A stretch of 64,000 nt of DNA from Skermanella rosea. GTDB taxonomy: Bacteria > Pseudomonadota > Alphaproteobacteria > Azospirillales > Azospirillaceae. Shown piece by piece: positions 52,080-60,641 of this stretch. The notes below the pieces were generated by a model, which saw nothing but the letters and a program-made list of their open reading frames with translations, was not told the DNA's origin and did not search any database. The translations under genes and the position numbers were made by a program. Location of the stretch: assembly GCF_016806835.2 (NCBI RefSeq), contig NZ_CP086114.1, positions 265,000 to 328,999 on the forward strand, written 5' to 3'. How positions within the stretch are numbered: position 1 is the stretch's first letter; the number at the start of each line of letters is the position of its first letter.

Positions 52080-53066
52080 ATGTCCTGGCTAGAGACATCC
52101 ATCATGGCCAAGCGCGGCGTCGCCGGCGGCAAGGAAACGTCGCGCCAGAAGATCACCATCGAGCAGCAGGGCAAGTTCCACTACGTCTACGGCCCCTACG
52201 CCGAGCCGGTGATCGAGGTCGAGCCCGGCGCCGTGGTCGAGGCCGAGACCCACGACGCCTTCGAGGGCAAGATCAAGTCGGAGAGCGACGTGCCCTCCGA
52301 GCTGCTGAACGTCCCCTACCTGAACCCGCAGACCGGCCCGGTCTACGTCAAGGGCGCCAAGAAGGGCGACTGCCTCGCGGTCTACATCCACTCGGTCAAG
52401 CCGCGCGGGCCGCAGCCGGTCGGCACCACCTGCCTGATCAAGGAGTTCGGCGGACTGGTCGGCACCACCAGCACGGCGCTGCTGAACCAGCCGCTGCCGG
52501 AGAAGGTCAAGAAGGTCAATGTGGACGAGAACGGCGTCTATTGGAACGACCGCATCACCCTGCCGTACGAGCCCTTCATCGGCACCATCGGCGTGGCGCC
52601 GGAGATCGAGGCGATCACCTCGCTCCAGCCGGACTATTACGGCGGCAACATGGATCTGCCGGACGTGGCGCCCGGCTCCGTGATCTACCTGCCGGTCCAG
52701 ACCGACGGCGCGCTGCTCTATGTCGGCGACTGCCACGCGATCCAGGGCGACGGCGAGCTGTGCGGCGTGGCGCTGGAGATCCCCTCGACCACGACGCTCC
52801 AGATCGACCTGATCAAGGACCACAGGATCGCGTGGCCGCAGCTCGAGACGGAAGACATGTTCATGACCATCGGCAGCGCCCGACCGCTGGAGGACGCCGC
52901 CCGTATCGCCTACCGCGAGCTGGTCCGCTGGTCGGCGGCCGAGTGGGGCATGGACGAGCTGGAAGCCTATATGCTGATCACCCAATGCGCCAAGGTCCGG
53001 CTGGGCAACATGGTCGATCCGAAATACACGGTCGGCGCCTCGGTCGCGAAGAAGTACTTCAAGTAA
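52080..53066 (+). CDS. fmdA: Acetamidase/formamidase family amidohydrolase
   Basis: 328 aa, FmdA_AmdA fold. Characteristic stretches: VIEVEPGAVVEAETHDAFEG, TGPVYVKGAKKGDCLAVYIH, FIGTIGVAPE, YYGGNMDLPDVAPGSVIYLP and LLYVGDCHAIQGDGELCGVA, including the conserved Asp/His/Glu cluster near the active site. It hydrolyses formamide, acetamide or similar to the acid plus ammonia in the cytoplasm. AGGGGG precedes the ATG. Its place after the amiC/amiR/ABC genes makes the whole region one amide-utilisation system. 'fmdA' is assigned by family and context. Confidence 0.9.
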   Translation: MSWLETSIMAKRGVAGGKETSRQKITIEQQGKFHYVYGPYAEPVIEVEPGAVVEAETHDAFEGKIKSESDVPSELLNVPYLNPQTGPVYVKGAKKGDCLAVYIHSVKPRGPQPVGTTCLIKEFGGLVGTTSTALLNQPLPEKVKKVNVDENGVYWNDRITLPYEPFIGTIGVAPEIEAITSLQPDYYGGNMDLPDVAPGSVIYLPVQTDGALLYVGDCHAIQGDGELCGVALEIPSTTTLQIDLIKDHRIAWPQLETEDMFMTIGSARPLEDAARIAYRELVRWSAAEWGMDELEAYMLITQCAKVRLGNMVDPKYTVGASVAKKYFK

Positions 53067-53109
53067 CAAAAAGCAAAGCAACGAGAACAGGCGAACAAGG
53101 AGGCTTCCG

Positions 53110-53871
53110 ATGGATCTGGGACTGAAGGGCCTTCGGGCCGTCGTGACCGGCGGCACCAAGGGGATCGGCCACGCCATCGCGGAAACGCTGGCGGCCGAGG
53201 GCGCCGACGTGGCGATCTGCGCCCGCCACGCCGACGACGTGGCGCAGACGGTCGCGGCGCTGAAGGCCAAGGGCGTGCGGGCGACCGGCCGGGCGGTGGA
53301 CGTGGCCGACGGCCCGGGGCTGATGGCCTGGGTCGCCGACGTGGCGGCGGAGTTCGGCGGGATCGATATCGCCGTCTCCAACGTCAGCGCGCTGGCGATC
53401 GGCACCGACGACGAGAGCTGGAAGCGAGGGTTCGACATCGACATGATGGGCACCGTCCATCTGGTCAACGCCGCGATGCCGCACCTGGAGCGGAGCAAGG
53501 CGGCGTCGATCGTGACGATCTCCAGCGTGTCGGGCCGAGAGATCGACTTCGCGGCGGGACCGTACGGCGCCTTCAAGGCGGCGCTGATCCATTATACCCA
53601 GGGGCTGGCCTACCAGCTCGCCGGGAAGGGTATCCGCGCCAACTCGGTGTCGCCCGGCAACACCTATTTCGAGGGCGGCGTCTGGAACCAGATCAAGGAC
53701 GGCAACCCCGACCTCTACGCCACCGCCCTGGCGCTCAACCCGACGGGACGGATGGGAACGCCGCAGGAAATGGCGAACGCGACCGTCTTCCTGGCAAGCC
53801 CGGCGGCCAGCTTCATCACCGGAACCAACCTGGTGGTGGACGGCGCACTGACCCGCGGCGTGCAGTTCTGA
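53110..53871 (+). CDS. Short-chain dehydrogenase/reductase
   Basis: 253 aa classical SDR: AVVTGGTKGIGHAIAETLAA (cofactor motif), the Ser in VTISSVSGREIDF, the catalytic YGAFK (Tyr-x-x-x-Lys) and PAASFITGTNLVVDGALTRG. AAGGAGGC precedes the ATG by six bases. It is the last gene of the amide operon, ended by the terminator at 53880. Its link to amide catabolism is not obvious. Confidence 0.9.
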   Translation: MDLGLKGLRAVVTGGTKGIGHAIAETLAAEGADVAICARHADDVAQTVAALKAKGVRATGRAVDVADGPGLMAWVADVAAEFGGIDIAVSNVSALAIGTDDESWKRGFDIDMMGTVHLVNAAMPHLERSKAASIVTISSVSGREIDFAAGPYGAFKAALIHYTQGLAYQLAGKGIRANSVSPGNTYFEGGVWNQIKDGNPDLYATALALNPTGRMGTPQEMANATVFLASPAASFITGTNLVVDGALTRGVQF

Positions 53872-53879
53872 GGTTTTTC

Positions 53880-53910
53880 GGCCAGGGTGCGCGGGGCGCG
53901 CACCCTGGCC
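53880..53910 (+). terminator. Strong hairpin terminator after the amide operon
   Basis: GGCCAGGGTGCGCG and its exact reverse complement (14 bp) flank a 3-base loop, preceded by AGGTTTTTC. It is nearly symmetric, so it could end transcription from either side. Confidence 0.7.
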
Positions 53911-54033
53911 GGCCTGGATATGCCGCCCTTCGAATCGCCCCCGTCGCTCGGCAGGAGATCGCGTCACCCTGATTGACACCTCAGAGGAGAATCGATCTGA
54001 TCCGTGCACCGTGGCCGTAAAGGAGGATGGCGC

Positions 54034-54270
54034 ATGGACCCGACATGGCAGGCCGCCCAGGCGCGGCACAGGTCTCCGGAGCTGGTGGACGCCGCCGTGG
54101 AGGGCGTGCCCCTGTCCCGCGATCATTCCGGGAAAACCGAGCCGGACCTGAAGAGCCATCTGCTCGATGCCGGATATGCGGAAGGTGAGGACGCCTTCGA
54201 TGTTGCCATGAAGGACATCCGCTCCGGCCCGCCGTTGTTCCCGCCGCGGGGCACGGCGGCTGAGGATTGA
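54034..54270 (+). CDS. Small hypothetical protein, possible antitoxin
   Basis: 78 aa from the ATG at 54034, set by AGGAGG seven bases upstream. MDPTWQAAQARHRSPELVDA is followed by a mixed polar body (SHLLDAGYAEGEDAFDVAMK). No family is recognised. It lies just before a truncated PIN-toxin beginning at 54280, an arrangement expected of an antitoxin gene, but no DNA-binding fold is obvious. Confidence 0.5.
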   Translation: MDPTWQAAQARHRSPELVDAAVEGVPLSRDHSGKTEPDLKSHLLDAGYAEGEDAFDVAMKDIRSGPPLFPPRGTAAED

Positions 54271-54279
54271 GGCGCGTGG

Positions 54280-54351
54280 TCATCCTCGACACCGACATCG
54301 TCAGCAACCACGAAACGCCTGAACTGCGGAACTTGTTTGCCGGCCCGTAGG
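54280..54351 (+). pseudogene. VapC-like PIN toxin, 5' fragment
   Basis: GTG start, then VVILDTDIVSNHETPELRNL ending FAGP and a TAG stop (54349-54351). The strand-1 motif ILDTDIVSN with its catalytic Asp is characteristic of VapC/FitB, but the remaining 100 or so residues are absent. The rest of 54352-54619 contains only the inverted repeat at 54458-54541. Confidence 0.5.
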
Positions 54352-54457
54352 GTGCCGTTCGGCGCCTCTGTGATTATCCTTTATGGCGGTCCAGCTGCCA
54401 TGAGCTCTTGAGCTGCACCCGATCAGGTCGATCCGCCCGAGACAGCTGATCCGATGC

Positions 54458-54541
54458 GTTGCGCCATGGGCGCAACCTACGACCGTCGGCCCGCATCACC
54501 TCCGCCCTGCATCGAGCCGTAGGTTGCGCCCATGGCGCAAC
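54458..54541. repeat. Palindromic repeat, GTAGGTTGCGCCCATGG type
   Basis: Perfect 23-bp inverted arms at 54458-54480 and 54519-54541 around a 38-base loop. The arms also contain the nested near-palindrome GCGCCATGGGCGC. It starts with the same GTAGGT hexamer as the repeats at 3164 and 48544 but has a different body. Confidence 0.75.
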
Positions 54542-54619
54542 ACAGTGCGGCGAGTGGAACGGCCGGCTGCGAGGACCGGAGGCGGAGGAAGACTATCGTC
54601 GCCGTAAGGAGGAGACAGG

Positions 54620-54934
54620 ATGACCGATTTGGCCGCAAGCAGCGGAAATGTCTTTGCGGACTTGGGTATCGATCAGCCCGAAGTTCATCTCGCGAAAGCC
54701 AGCATCGCCGCGCGAATAGCCCGCCTCATCCATGAGCGTGAGCTCACCCAAGCGCAGGCGGCCGAGCTGCTGCGCATCGACCAGCCGAAGATCTCAGCCC
54801 TTGTGCGAGGCCGGCTATCGGGATTCACCCTCGACCGGCTACTGCGTTTTCTGACCGAGCTGGACTGCGACGTGGAGATCACCGTCCGGCCAGCCAAGCG
54901 CAAGGGGCACGGCCACATCGCCGTGGCGTCATGA
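54620..54934 (+). CDS. XRE-family HTH antitoxin (HigA-like)
   Basis: 104 aa. The HTH (about 40-65) is ELTQAQAAELLRIDQPKISA LVRGRLSGFTLDRLL, typical of the HigA2/XRE_2 antitoxins that partner with RelE/HigB toxins. GTAAGGAGGAGAC precedes the ATG. No toxin gene is visible on either side, so it is an orphan antitoxin or a stand-alone regulator. Confidence 0.85.
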   Translation: MTDLAASSGNVFADLGIDQPEVHLAKASIAARIARLIHERELTQAQAAELLRIDQPKISALVRGRLSGFTLDRLLRFLTELDCDVEITVRPAKRKGHGHIAVAS

Positions 54935-54963
54935 TTTCGTCCTGATCGACCTCTCGGCCGCTC

Positions 54964-55986
54964 CTACCGTGCCGGCGTGATCCAGGACAGCCGGCCGTCC
55001 TCCGTTCCGGCCAGGAGGGAGCGGCCGTTCCCGGTCCAGGCGAGCGCGCTTACCGCGGAGCCGCCGCGCCCGGCCAGCGGCAGGGGGGCCGTGCCGTCGA
55101 GCGGGGTCACGAAAATCATTCCGTCGTCGCGGCCGGCGGCCAACACCGGGTCCGTCGGGTGCGGGGCGACCGCGGTGATGACGGCGCTGCCGGGGCCGGG
55201 AAGCTCCAGCGGGGCCTTGTCCCAGGGACCGCCGCCGAAGAAGGGCCAGCAGACCACTTCCTCGGCCCCGGCGGTGGCGAGCCAGCGGCCCCGGGCGGCC
55301 CAGGCGAACGAACGGACCTTGGCGGCATAGCCGCTCATCCGCATGTGCGCCTTGTCCTTCAGCCGCCAGCCGTGCAACTCCGCCTCCTGCATGGCGGTCA
55401 TCACGTGGGTGCCCGCCGGATGCCACAGCACGCCCAGGTGGGAGCCTTTCCAGTCCAGGAGGACCGGCGCTTCCGGAGCCTTCGTCCACCACAGGCTGAC
55501 GCCCCCGTAATGGGCTACCGCCAGACGCTTGCCCTTCGGCGCGAAGGCAAGACCGCCCACGGTGCTCGGGTGGTCCAGCGGATCGCAGGCCGGGCGGCCG
55601 GCGCGGTCGAGCAGCGTCACCTGCCGGCCCGCGGCGAAGGCGCGCAGCCCCGCCTGCGGTTCGGCGTCCACATGCTCGATCCAGCGGCCCTTCACCTCCG
55701 CCAGCGGTTCCACCGCGGCGTCCCCCGAGGAGCCGGGGACGATCCGGCAGAGCCGCCCGTCGTCTCCGCCGGTCAGGAAACCGCGGTCGTCCAGGTCGGG
55801 GGCGACGGTCAGGCAGGCGCCCGCGTGGACAGGCAATGCGCGCGGCCCGCCGTCCGGATCGGCGAGGTCGAGCAGCCGCACCGTCCCGTCGCCCAGAGCG
55901 GCGGCCGCGTGCGTTCCCGCCCGGTTGACCGCCAGCCCGACCACCCAGGCGCCGGTTTCCCACCGGCGTTCCGGCATCGGGCTCAT
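54964..55986 (-). CDS. WD40-repeat protein of the zinc locus
   Basis: 340 aa made of about seven beta-propeller repeats, visible as recurring [59 protein letters not shown] and [12 protein letters not shown]. There is no signal peptide, so it is cytoplasmic. The start overlaps the stop of the CobW-family GTPase gene, making it the last gene of the zinc operon. WD40 partners of this sort recur beside Zur-controlled GTPases, but their job is not established. I infer a scaffold role. Confidence 0.88.
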   Translation of the reverse strand: MSPMPERRWETGAWVVGLAVNRAGTHAAAALGDGTVRLLDLADPDGGPRALPVHAGACLTVAPDLDDRGFLTGGDDGRLCRIVPGSSGDAAVEPLAEVKGRWIEHVDAEPQAGLRAFAAGRQVTLLDRAGRPACDPLDHPSTVGGLAFAPKGKRLAVAHYGGVSLWWTKAPEAPVLLDWKGSHLGVLWHPAGTHVMTAMQEAELHGWRLKDKAHMRMSGYAAKVRSFAWAARGRWLATAGAEEVVCWPFFGGGPWDKAPLELPGPGSAVITAVAPHPTDPVLAAGRDDGMIFVTPLDGTAPLPLAGRGGSAVSALAWTGNGRSLLAGTEDGRLSWITPAR

Positions 55987-56942
55987 GACGCCGCGCAGGC
56001 CGCGAAGCCGGCGGCCAGGGCTTCGGCGTCGAGGTCGCGGCCGATCAGCACGAAGCGGCTGGCCCGCGACTGCCCCTCGCGCCAGGACAGCGTGTTGCCG
56101 CTGTCGGCCAGCATGTGGACGCCCTGGACGACGGTCGGCCGGCTCGCCCCCGAGAAGGCCAGGATGCCCTTGTAGCGCAGAAGGTCGGTGCCCCGGGTCT
56201 GGATCAGGGTGCGGAACCAGCGGTCGAACCGCACCGGGTCGAGCGGCCGTTCCTCCCGCAGGGAAACGCTCGTCACGGATTGGTCGTGCTCGTGGTCGGC
56301 CTCGGTCAGGAAGTCGGGCTCCATCTCCAGCACGCGCTTCAGGTCGAAGCCGCCGATGCCCAGCACGGCGTCCAGCGGGGCGGCGCAGCGCTCGGTCCGC
56401 ACGATCCGCGCGAAGGGGTTCAGCGAGCGCAGCCGGGCCTCCACCGACGCCAGCTCGCCCGCGTCCACCAGGTCGGTCTTGTTCAGCAGGATCACGTCGG
56501 CGAAGGCGACCTGCTCCAGGGCCTCGTGGCTGTCCTCCAGGCGTTGCGTGACGTGGCGGGAATCCACCACCGTCACCACGCCGTCAAGCCGGGTGCGCTC
56601 GGCCACGTCCGGATCGACGAAGAAGGTCTGCGCCACCGGGGCCGGGTCGGCCAGCCCGGTGGTCTCGATCAGGATGCCGTCGAGATCACCCTTGCGCTTG
56701 ATCAGGCCGCCGATGATGCGGATCAGGTCGCCGCGCACGGTGCAGCAGATGCAGCCGTTGTTCATCTCGAACACCTCCTCGTCTGCGCCGACGACGAGGT
56801 CGTTGTCGATGCCGATCTCGCCGAACTCGTTGACGATCACTGCGTACCGCTTGCCGTGCGGCTCCGACAGGATGCGGTTCAGGAGGGTGGTCTTGCCGGC
56901 GCCGAGATAGCCGGTCAGCACGGTGACGGGTATGGCGGTCAT
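55983..56942 (-). CDS. CobW/COG0523-family GTPase, zinc metallochaperone type
   Basis: 319 aa from [20 protein letters not shown] (Walker A GYLGAGKT, about 9-16). The metal-binding CxCC motif is in [12 protein letters not shown] (about 62-73), Walker B/guanine region in [14 protein letters not shown], and NKTD in [10 protein letters not shown]. The C-terminal CobW_C domain covers about 215-305. A His/Glu/Asp stretch (ADHEHDQS) sits before it. Members deliver Zn(II) to client enzymes under zinc starvation. A longer start (57002) would overlap znuA and lacks support. Confidence 0.92.
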   Translation of the reverse strand: MTAIPVTVLTGYLGAGKTTLLNRILSEPHGKRYAVIVNEFGEIGIDNDLVVGADEEVFEMNNGCICCTVRGDLIRIIGGLIKRKGDLDGILIETTGLADPAPVAQTFFVDPDVAERTRLDGVVTVVDSRHVTQRLEDSHEALEQVAFADVILLNKTDLVDAGELASVEARLRSLNPFARIVRTERCAAPLDAVLGIGGFDLKRVLEMEPDFLTEADHEHDQSVTSVSLREERPLDPVRFDRWFRTLIQTRGTDLLRYKGILAFSGASRPTVVQGVHMLADSGNTLSWREGQSRASRFVLIGRDLDAEALAAGFAACAAS

Positions 56943-56998
56943 CGGTTCCTGTCCTTGTTGGGTTGTGCGTTGGAAAGTGCCCGGCGTGCGGGCGGCGT

Positions 56999-57913
56999 TC
57001 ACGATCCCGCGCCCAGCGCCGACGCGAAGGCGCGGGTGTTGTGGCGCATCATGGCGGCGTAGTCCGGGGCCGGGCCGTCGGGGCCGGACAGCGCGTCGGA
57101 ATAGACCCGGCCGCCTATGCGCGCGCCGGTCTCGGCGGCGATGCGGTCCAGCATGCGGGGATCGGCGATGCTCTCGACGAAGACGGCGCGGACGTTCTCC
57201 GCCTTCATCTGGCGGATCAGCCGGGCGATGGCGCCGGCCGACGGCTCCGCCTCGGTCGATATGCCGACCGGCGCCAGGAAGGTCACGCCATAGGCCCGGG
57301 CGTAGTAGCCGAAGGCGTCGTGCGCCGTGACGATGATCCGACGGTCGCGCGGGACGGGAGCCAGCGTCGCCTCGATCTCCGCCTCCAGCGCGTCCAGTTC
57401 CGCCCGGTACGAGGCCAGGCCGGAGCGGAAAGCCTCGGCCTGCGCGGGAGCGGCGGCGGCCATGCCGTCGGCGATGTTGCCGGCGTAGATCTTGGCATTG
57501 GCAACCGACTGCCAGGCATGGGGGTCGGCCCCGTGGTCATGGCCATGCGAATGCCCATGGCCTTCCTCTTCGGTGCCGGGAAGCGGGTCGATGCCCGCCG
57601 TGGCGACGACCACGGGTCCCTTGTAGCCAGACGCCTGGACCAGCCTGTCCATCCAGCCCTCGAAGCCGAGCCCGTTGACGATCACCAGATCGGCGCCGGC
57701 CAGCGCCCGGGCGTCCACCGGGGTGGGTTCGTAGACATGGGCGTCGCCGTCGGGGCCGACCAGCGTCGTGACCGCCACGCCGTCGCCGCCGATCCGGCCG
57801 GCCATGTCGCCCAGGATGGTGAAGCTCGCCACCACCTTCAGCGGGTCGGCCAGGGCGGGCTGGGCCATCAGGGCCGCCGCCGTCGCCAGGACGGCCATGA
57901 GCATGCGTTTCAT
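56999..57913 (-). CDS. znuA: Zinc ABC transporter substrate-binding protein
   Basis: 304 aa with a Sec signal ([23 protein letters not shown]). Cluster A-I family features: [18 protein letters not shown], His ligand in [10 protein letters not shown], the His-rich flexible loop [20 protein letters not shown] (about 114-133) characteristic of Znu[17 protein letters not shown] and [16 protein letters not shown]. It captures Zn(II) in the periplasm for ZnuBC. The stop overlaps the region just ahead of the GTPase gene. Confidence 0.93.
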   Translation of the reverse strand: MKRMLMAVLATAAALMAQPALADPLKVVASFTILGDMAGRIGGDGVAVTTLVGPDGDAHVYEPTPVDARALAGADLVIVNGLGFEGWMDRLVQASGYKGPVVVATAGIDPLPGTEEEGHGHSHGHDHGADPHAWQSVANAKIYAGNIADGMAAAAPAQAEAFRSGLASYRAELDALEAEIEATLAPVPRDRRIIVTAHDAFGYYARAYGVTFLAPVGISTEAEPSAGAIARLIRQMKAENVRAVFVESIADPRMLDRIAAETGARIGGRVYSDALSGPDGPAPDYAAMMRHNTRAFASALGAGS

Positions 57914-57956
57914 GCCGGTTTTCCTTGTTTCTCGTTGATCGACAACTTGTCCATGG

Positions 57957-58829
57957 TCAGGTTTCCAGGTGCCGGCCGGGCAGCCAGCGGACGCGCAGGC
58001 TCCCCACCGTTCCCAGCGCCAGGGACAGCAGGTAGGCGGCGCCGGCGACCAGGATGATCGCCGGCCCGGACGGCAGGTCGAAATGGTAGGACAGCAGGAG
58101 CCCGGCCCAGCCGGCGGCGAAGGCGACGCCGGACGCCACCGCGGCCATGGACCACACCCGCTCCGCCCAGAAACGGGCGGCCGCGGCCGGCAGCATCATC
58201 AATCCCACCGCCATCAGCGTTCCCAGCGCCTGGAACCCGCCCACCAGGTTCAGGACCACCAGCACCAGGAACGCCAGGTGGCAGGCCGCCCCGCCGCCGC
58301 CGACCGCGCGCAGGAACCCGGGGTCGAAGCACTCCACCACCAGCGGGCGGTAAAGCACCGCGAGCGCCGCCAGGGTCACGGTCGCGACCCCCGCGACCAG
58401 CAGGAGCCCCGCGTCGTTCACCGCCAGGATGGTGCCGAACAGCACATGCATCAGGTCCACGGTGCTGCCGCCGGCCGACACGATCAGCACGCCCGCAGCC
58501 AGCGAGATCAGGTAGAAGGCGGCGAAGCTCGCGTCCTCCCGCTGCGCCGTGGCGCGGGAGACGAGGCCGGCCAGCACCGCCACCGCCAGCCCGGCCAGGA
58601 AGCCGCCGGCGCTCATCGCCCACAGCGACAAGCCGGCCGTCAGGAACCCCACCGCCGCACCCGGCAGGACCGCATGGGACATGGCGTCGCCGACCAGGCT
58701 CATCCGGCGCAGCACCAGGACGACCCCGACCGGCCCGCAGCCGAGCGCCAGCGCCAGGCACGCCACCAGCGCGCGGCGCATGAACGCGAATTCCAGGAAC
58801 GGCCCGAACAGGAGGTCGTAGAGAGTCAC
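57957..58829 (-). CDS. znuB: Zinc ABC transporter permease
   Basis: 290 aa from the GTG at 58829, which overlaps the ATPase stop (GTGA). It has about eight membrane helices. Family motifs are VLRRMSLVGDAMSHAVLPGA (about 42-61), LFGTILAVN and FQALGTLMAVGLMMLPAAAA. An ABC-3 family channel for Zn(II) or Mn(II); zinc is favoured by the neighbours. Confidence 0.92.
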   Translation of the reverse strand: MTLYDLLFGPFLEFAFMRRALVACLALALGCGPVGVVLVLRRMSLVGDAMSHAVLPGAAVGFLTAGLSLWAMSAGGFLAGLAVAVLAGLVSRATAQREDASFAAFYLISLAAGVLIVSAGGSTVDLMHVLFGTILAVNDAGLLLVAGVATVTLAALAVLYRPLVVECFDPGFLRAVGGGGAACHLAFLVLVVLNLVGGFQALGTLMAVGLMMLPAAAARFWAERVWSMAAVASGVAFAAGWAGLLLSYHFDLPSGPAIILVAGAAYLLSLALGTVGSLRVRWLPGRHLET

Positions 58830-59590
58830 GCCGCCCTCCCCGCGCGGGAGGAACGACGGCAGGCGGGCGCATCCTCGTCCCACGCCTCGGCCAGGGCGCG
58901 GGCACGGGCCAGGTTGGCGGGGACCAGCGCATCTGCCGTCGTCCCCCAGGCCACCGCCTCGCGGGAGAGCAGCAGGGCATGGGGAAAATGGGCGCGTACC
59001 TGGTCCAGGTCGTGCAGCACGGCGATGACCGTGCGGCGCTCGCCGTGCCAGCGGCGGACCACGTCCAGCAGGTCGGCGGTGGTGCGGGCGTCGATGGCGG
59101 TGAACGGCTCGTCCAGCAGGATCAGCCGGGCGTCCTGCAACAGCATGCGGGCGAACAGCACGCGCTGGAACTGCCCGGCCGAGAGCGCGCCGATCGGGCG
59201 CCGCTCGAACCCGGACAGGCCGACGGCGTGCAGGGCGCCGCGCGCCTCGTCCCGGTCCCGGCGGCCGATGCCGCGGAACGCCCCGGCCCGGTGCCAGTGG
59301 CCGAGCAGGACGGTGTCCAGCACGTCGATGGGGAAGTCGCGGTCCACCTCGGCCTGCTGGGGCAGGTAGGCGATCGCCCGGCGGTCCACCCCGGCCAGCG
59401 TGACCCGGCCGTCGAGCGGCGCCAGCACGCCCGCGATCCCCTTCAGCAGGGTGCTCTTGCCGGCGCCGTTCGGGCCGACGACGGCGGTCAGCGACCCGGC
59501 CGGAAAGGTGCCGGACAGGTGATGCACGGCAGGATGCCGCCGGTAGCCGAGCGTCAGGTCGTCCAGCCGGACGGAATCGGCACTGTCCAT
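58826..59590 (-). CDS. znuC: Zinc ABC transporter ATP-binding protein
   Basis: 254 aa from the ATG at 59590. Walker A GPNGAGKS (about 40-47), AYLPQQAEVDRDFPIDVLDT (Q-loop region), signature LSAGQFQRVLFAR, Walker B LILLDEPFTAID and the switch His in VLHDLDQVR. The C-terminus is short and basic. Fourteen bases separate it from the stop of the 46-aa membrane peptide upstream. Confidence 0.92.
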   Translation of the reverse strand: MDSADSVRLDDLTLGYRRHPAVHHLSGTFPAGSLTAVVGPNGAGKSTLLKGIAGVLAPLDGRVTLAGVDRRAIAYLPQQAEVDRDFPIDVLDTVLLGHWHRAGAFRGIGRRDRDEARGALHAVGLSGFERRPIGALSAGQFQRVLFARMLLQDARLILLDEPFTAIDARTTADLLDVVRRWHGERRTVIAVLHDLDQVRAHFPHALLLSREAVAWGTTADALVPANLARARALAEAWDEDAPACRRSSRAGRAA

Positions 59591-59604
59591 GTGGCCCCTC
59601 CCCT

Positions 59605-59745
59605 TCAAGCGTACCAATCCAGCGCCCACCCCACCGCGACCCACAGTCCGGCCGAAAGAGCCAGCGCCACGGCCAATCTCGCGACGGCGGACGCCGCCAG
59701 GGAACTCGGCAGGTCCCCCTGCAGGCCGCGCTCAATCGGTCTCAT
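59605..59745 (-). CDS. 46-aa single-span membrane peptide in the zinc operon
   Basis: ATG at 59745, TGA at 59605-59607. The peptide starts MRPIERGLQGDLPSSLAASA, has one hydrophobic helix (VARLAVALALSAGLWVAVGW), and ends ALDWYA. The start lies inside the 3' end of the DUF1826 gene (14-base overlap), a coupling typical of real genes. It resembles no family I can name. CbtB-like and other tiny subunits of metal transporters have a similar size and topology, but the sequence does not show their His motif. Confidence 0.6.
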   Translation of the reverse strand: MRPIERGLQGDLPSSLAASAVARLAVALALSAGLWVAVGWALDWYA

Positions 59746-60472
59746 GGTCGATGCTCAGCAGGAGGCGGGGGCCGGCGCCCCTGTCGGCCGGCGGGGACCG
59801 ATGGACGGCTCCGCGCCCGCGGTTGCCGGGCCAGGCATCCCCCTTCAGGAGAGCCACGTGCCCAGCGCCCAGGACCTGGATCCGGGCGGGATCGCGGACG
59901 ACGGCGGCATTGTCTCCGCTGCCCAGTGCTGGGCGCTCGACCGCGTCGTCGGGCAGCCACCAGGTTCCCGGCCCGCGGTAGGTGCAGAGCAGCCGGATGC
60001 CTACGGAATCCGCATGGAAATACTTGCAGCCGTCGCCCGGCACCGGCTCCAGCCGCACCCGCAGGGTGGCCGCTCCGGTGATCCCGGCGAACACATCGGC
60101 CAGCCGCGCCACGTCGCGGACAAGGGCATCGCGGACGGGGGCATCGCGGACGGGGGCGCCGTTGAGCCCGGCTTCGGCGAGCGCCCCGGCCAGTTCGGCC
60201 CGGGCGCGCCTGGCGGTCGTCTCCAGCCGGATGCCGGCGAAACGGCGGAGATGGACCGGGCGGGCCATGGCTCCGGCCAGGTCGGACGGAAGGGGTCGTT
60301 CCAGGATCGCGACGGTCACCCCCGGGCACCGGATCCGTTCGAGATCCGCCAAGGCCCGGCACCGGACCACTTCCTGCGTCTGTCCGGGCGGGGGCGGCAC
60401 GAGGCCGGCACCATCCCGCGGCGCGTATCCACCGCCTACGCCCCCATTCCAGATCATCCCGGCATGGTCCAC
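59732..60472 (-). CDS. DUF1826-family protein
   Basis: 246 aa from the GTG at 60472 (AGGGG seven bases upstream). The DUF1826 core is GDGCKYFHADSVGIRLLCTY followed by RGPGTWWLPDDAV, then VLGAGHVALLKGDAWPGNRG and AVHRSPP. The His/Cys and later His residues look like a metal or iron site. A 5-residue repeat PVRDA occurs three times (from a 15-bp DNA repeat at 60126-60155). The gene is first in the zinc operon, directly behind a Zur-box-like site. Family function is unknown. Confidence 0.88.
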   Translation of the reverse strand: MDHAGMIWNGGVGGGYAPRDGAGLVPPPPGQTQEVVRCRALADLERIRCPGVTVAILERPLPSDLAGAMARPVHLRRFAGIRLETTARRARAELAGALAEAGLNGAPVRDAPVRDALVRDVARLADVFAGITGAATLRVRLEPVPGDGCKYFHADSVGIRLLCTYRGPGTWWLPDDAVERPALGSGDNAAVVRDPARIQVLGAGHVALLKGDAWPGNRGRGAVHRSPPADRGAGPRLLLSIDHETD

Positions 60473-60510
60473 GGCATTCCCCTTCGGTCTTCGATCGCCC
60501 CGATAAACGT

Positions 60511-60530
60511 GATGTTATAACATAACGATT
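60511..60530. promoter_or_regulatory. Zur-box-like site 1
   Basis: GATGTTATAACATAACG contains GTTAT-AAC-ATAAC, a 5-bp inverted repeat in otherwise GC-rich DNA. It is placed about 40 bases before the start of the DUF1826-znu operon. Alphaproteobacterial Zur sites are AT-rich palindromes with GTTATA/TATAAC halves. Confidence 0.65.
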
Positions 60531-60605
60531 ATAGACCAGGCGTCAAGCCGGCATCGCTAGCCCGTTCAGGTGGTTGACATCCCGAAACATTCCGGGCATG
60601 AGCTG

Positions 60606-60627
60606 AAACGATATAACATAACATTGC
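60606..60627. promoter_or_regulatory. Zur-box-like site 2
   Basis: AACGATATAACATAACATTG shares GTTATGTTATA (inverted) with site 1. It lies 15 bases before the ribosome site of the plus-strand binding-protein gene, so Zur bound here would block that promoter. Confidence 0.6.
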
Positions 60628-60641
60628 ATGCGGAGGGCGGC

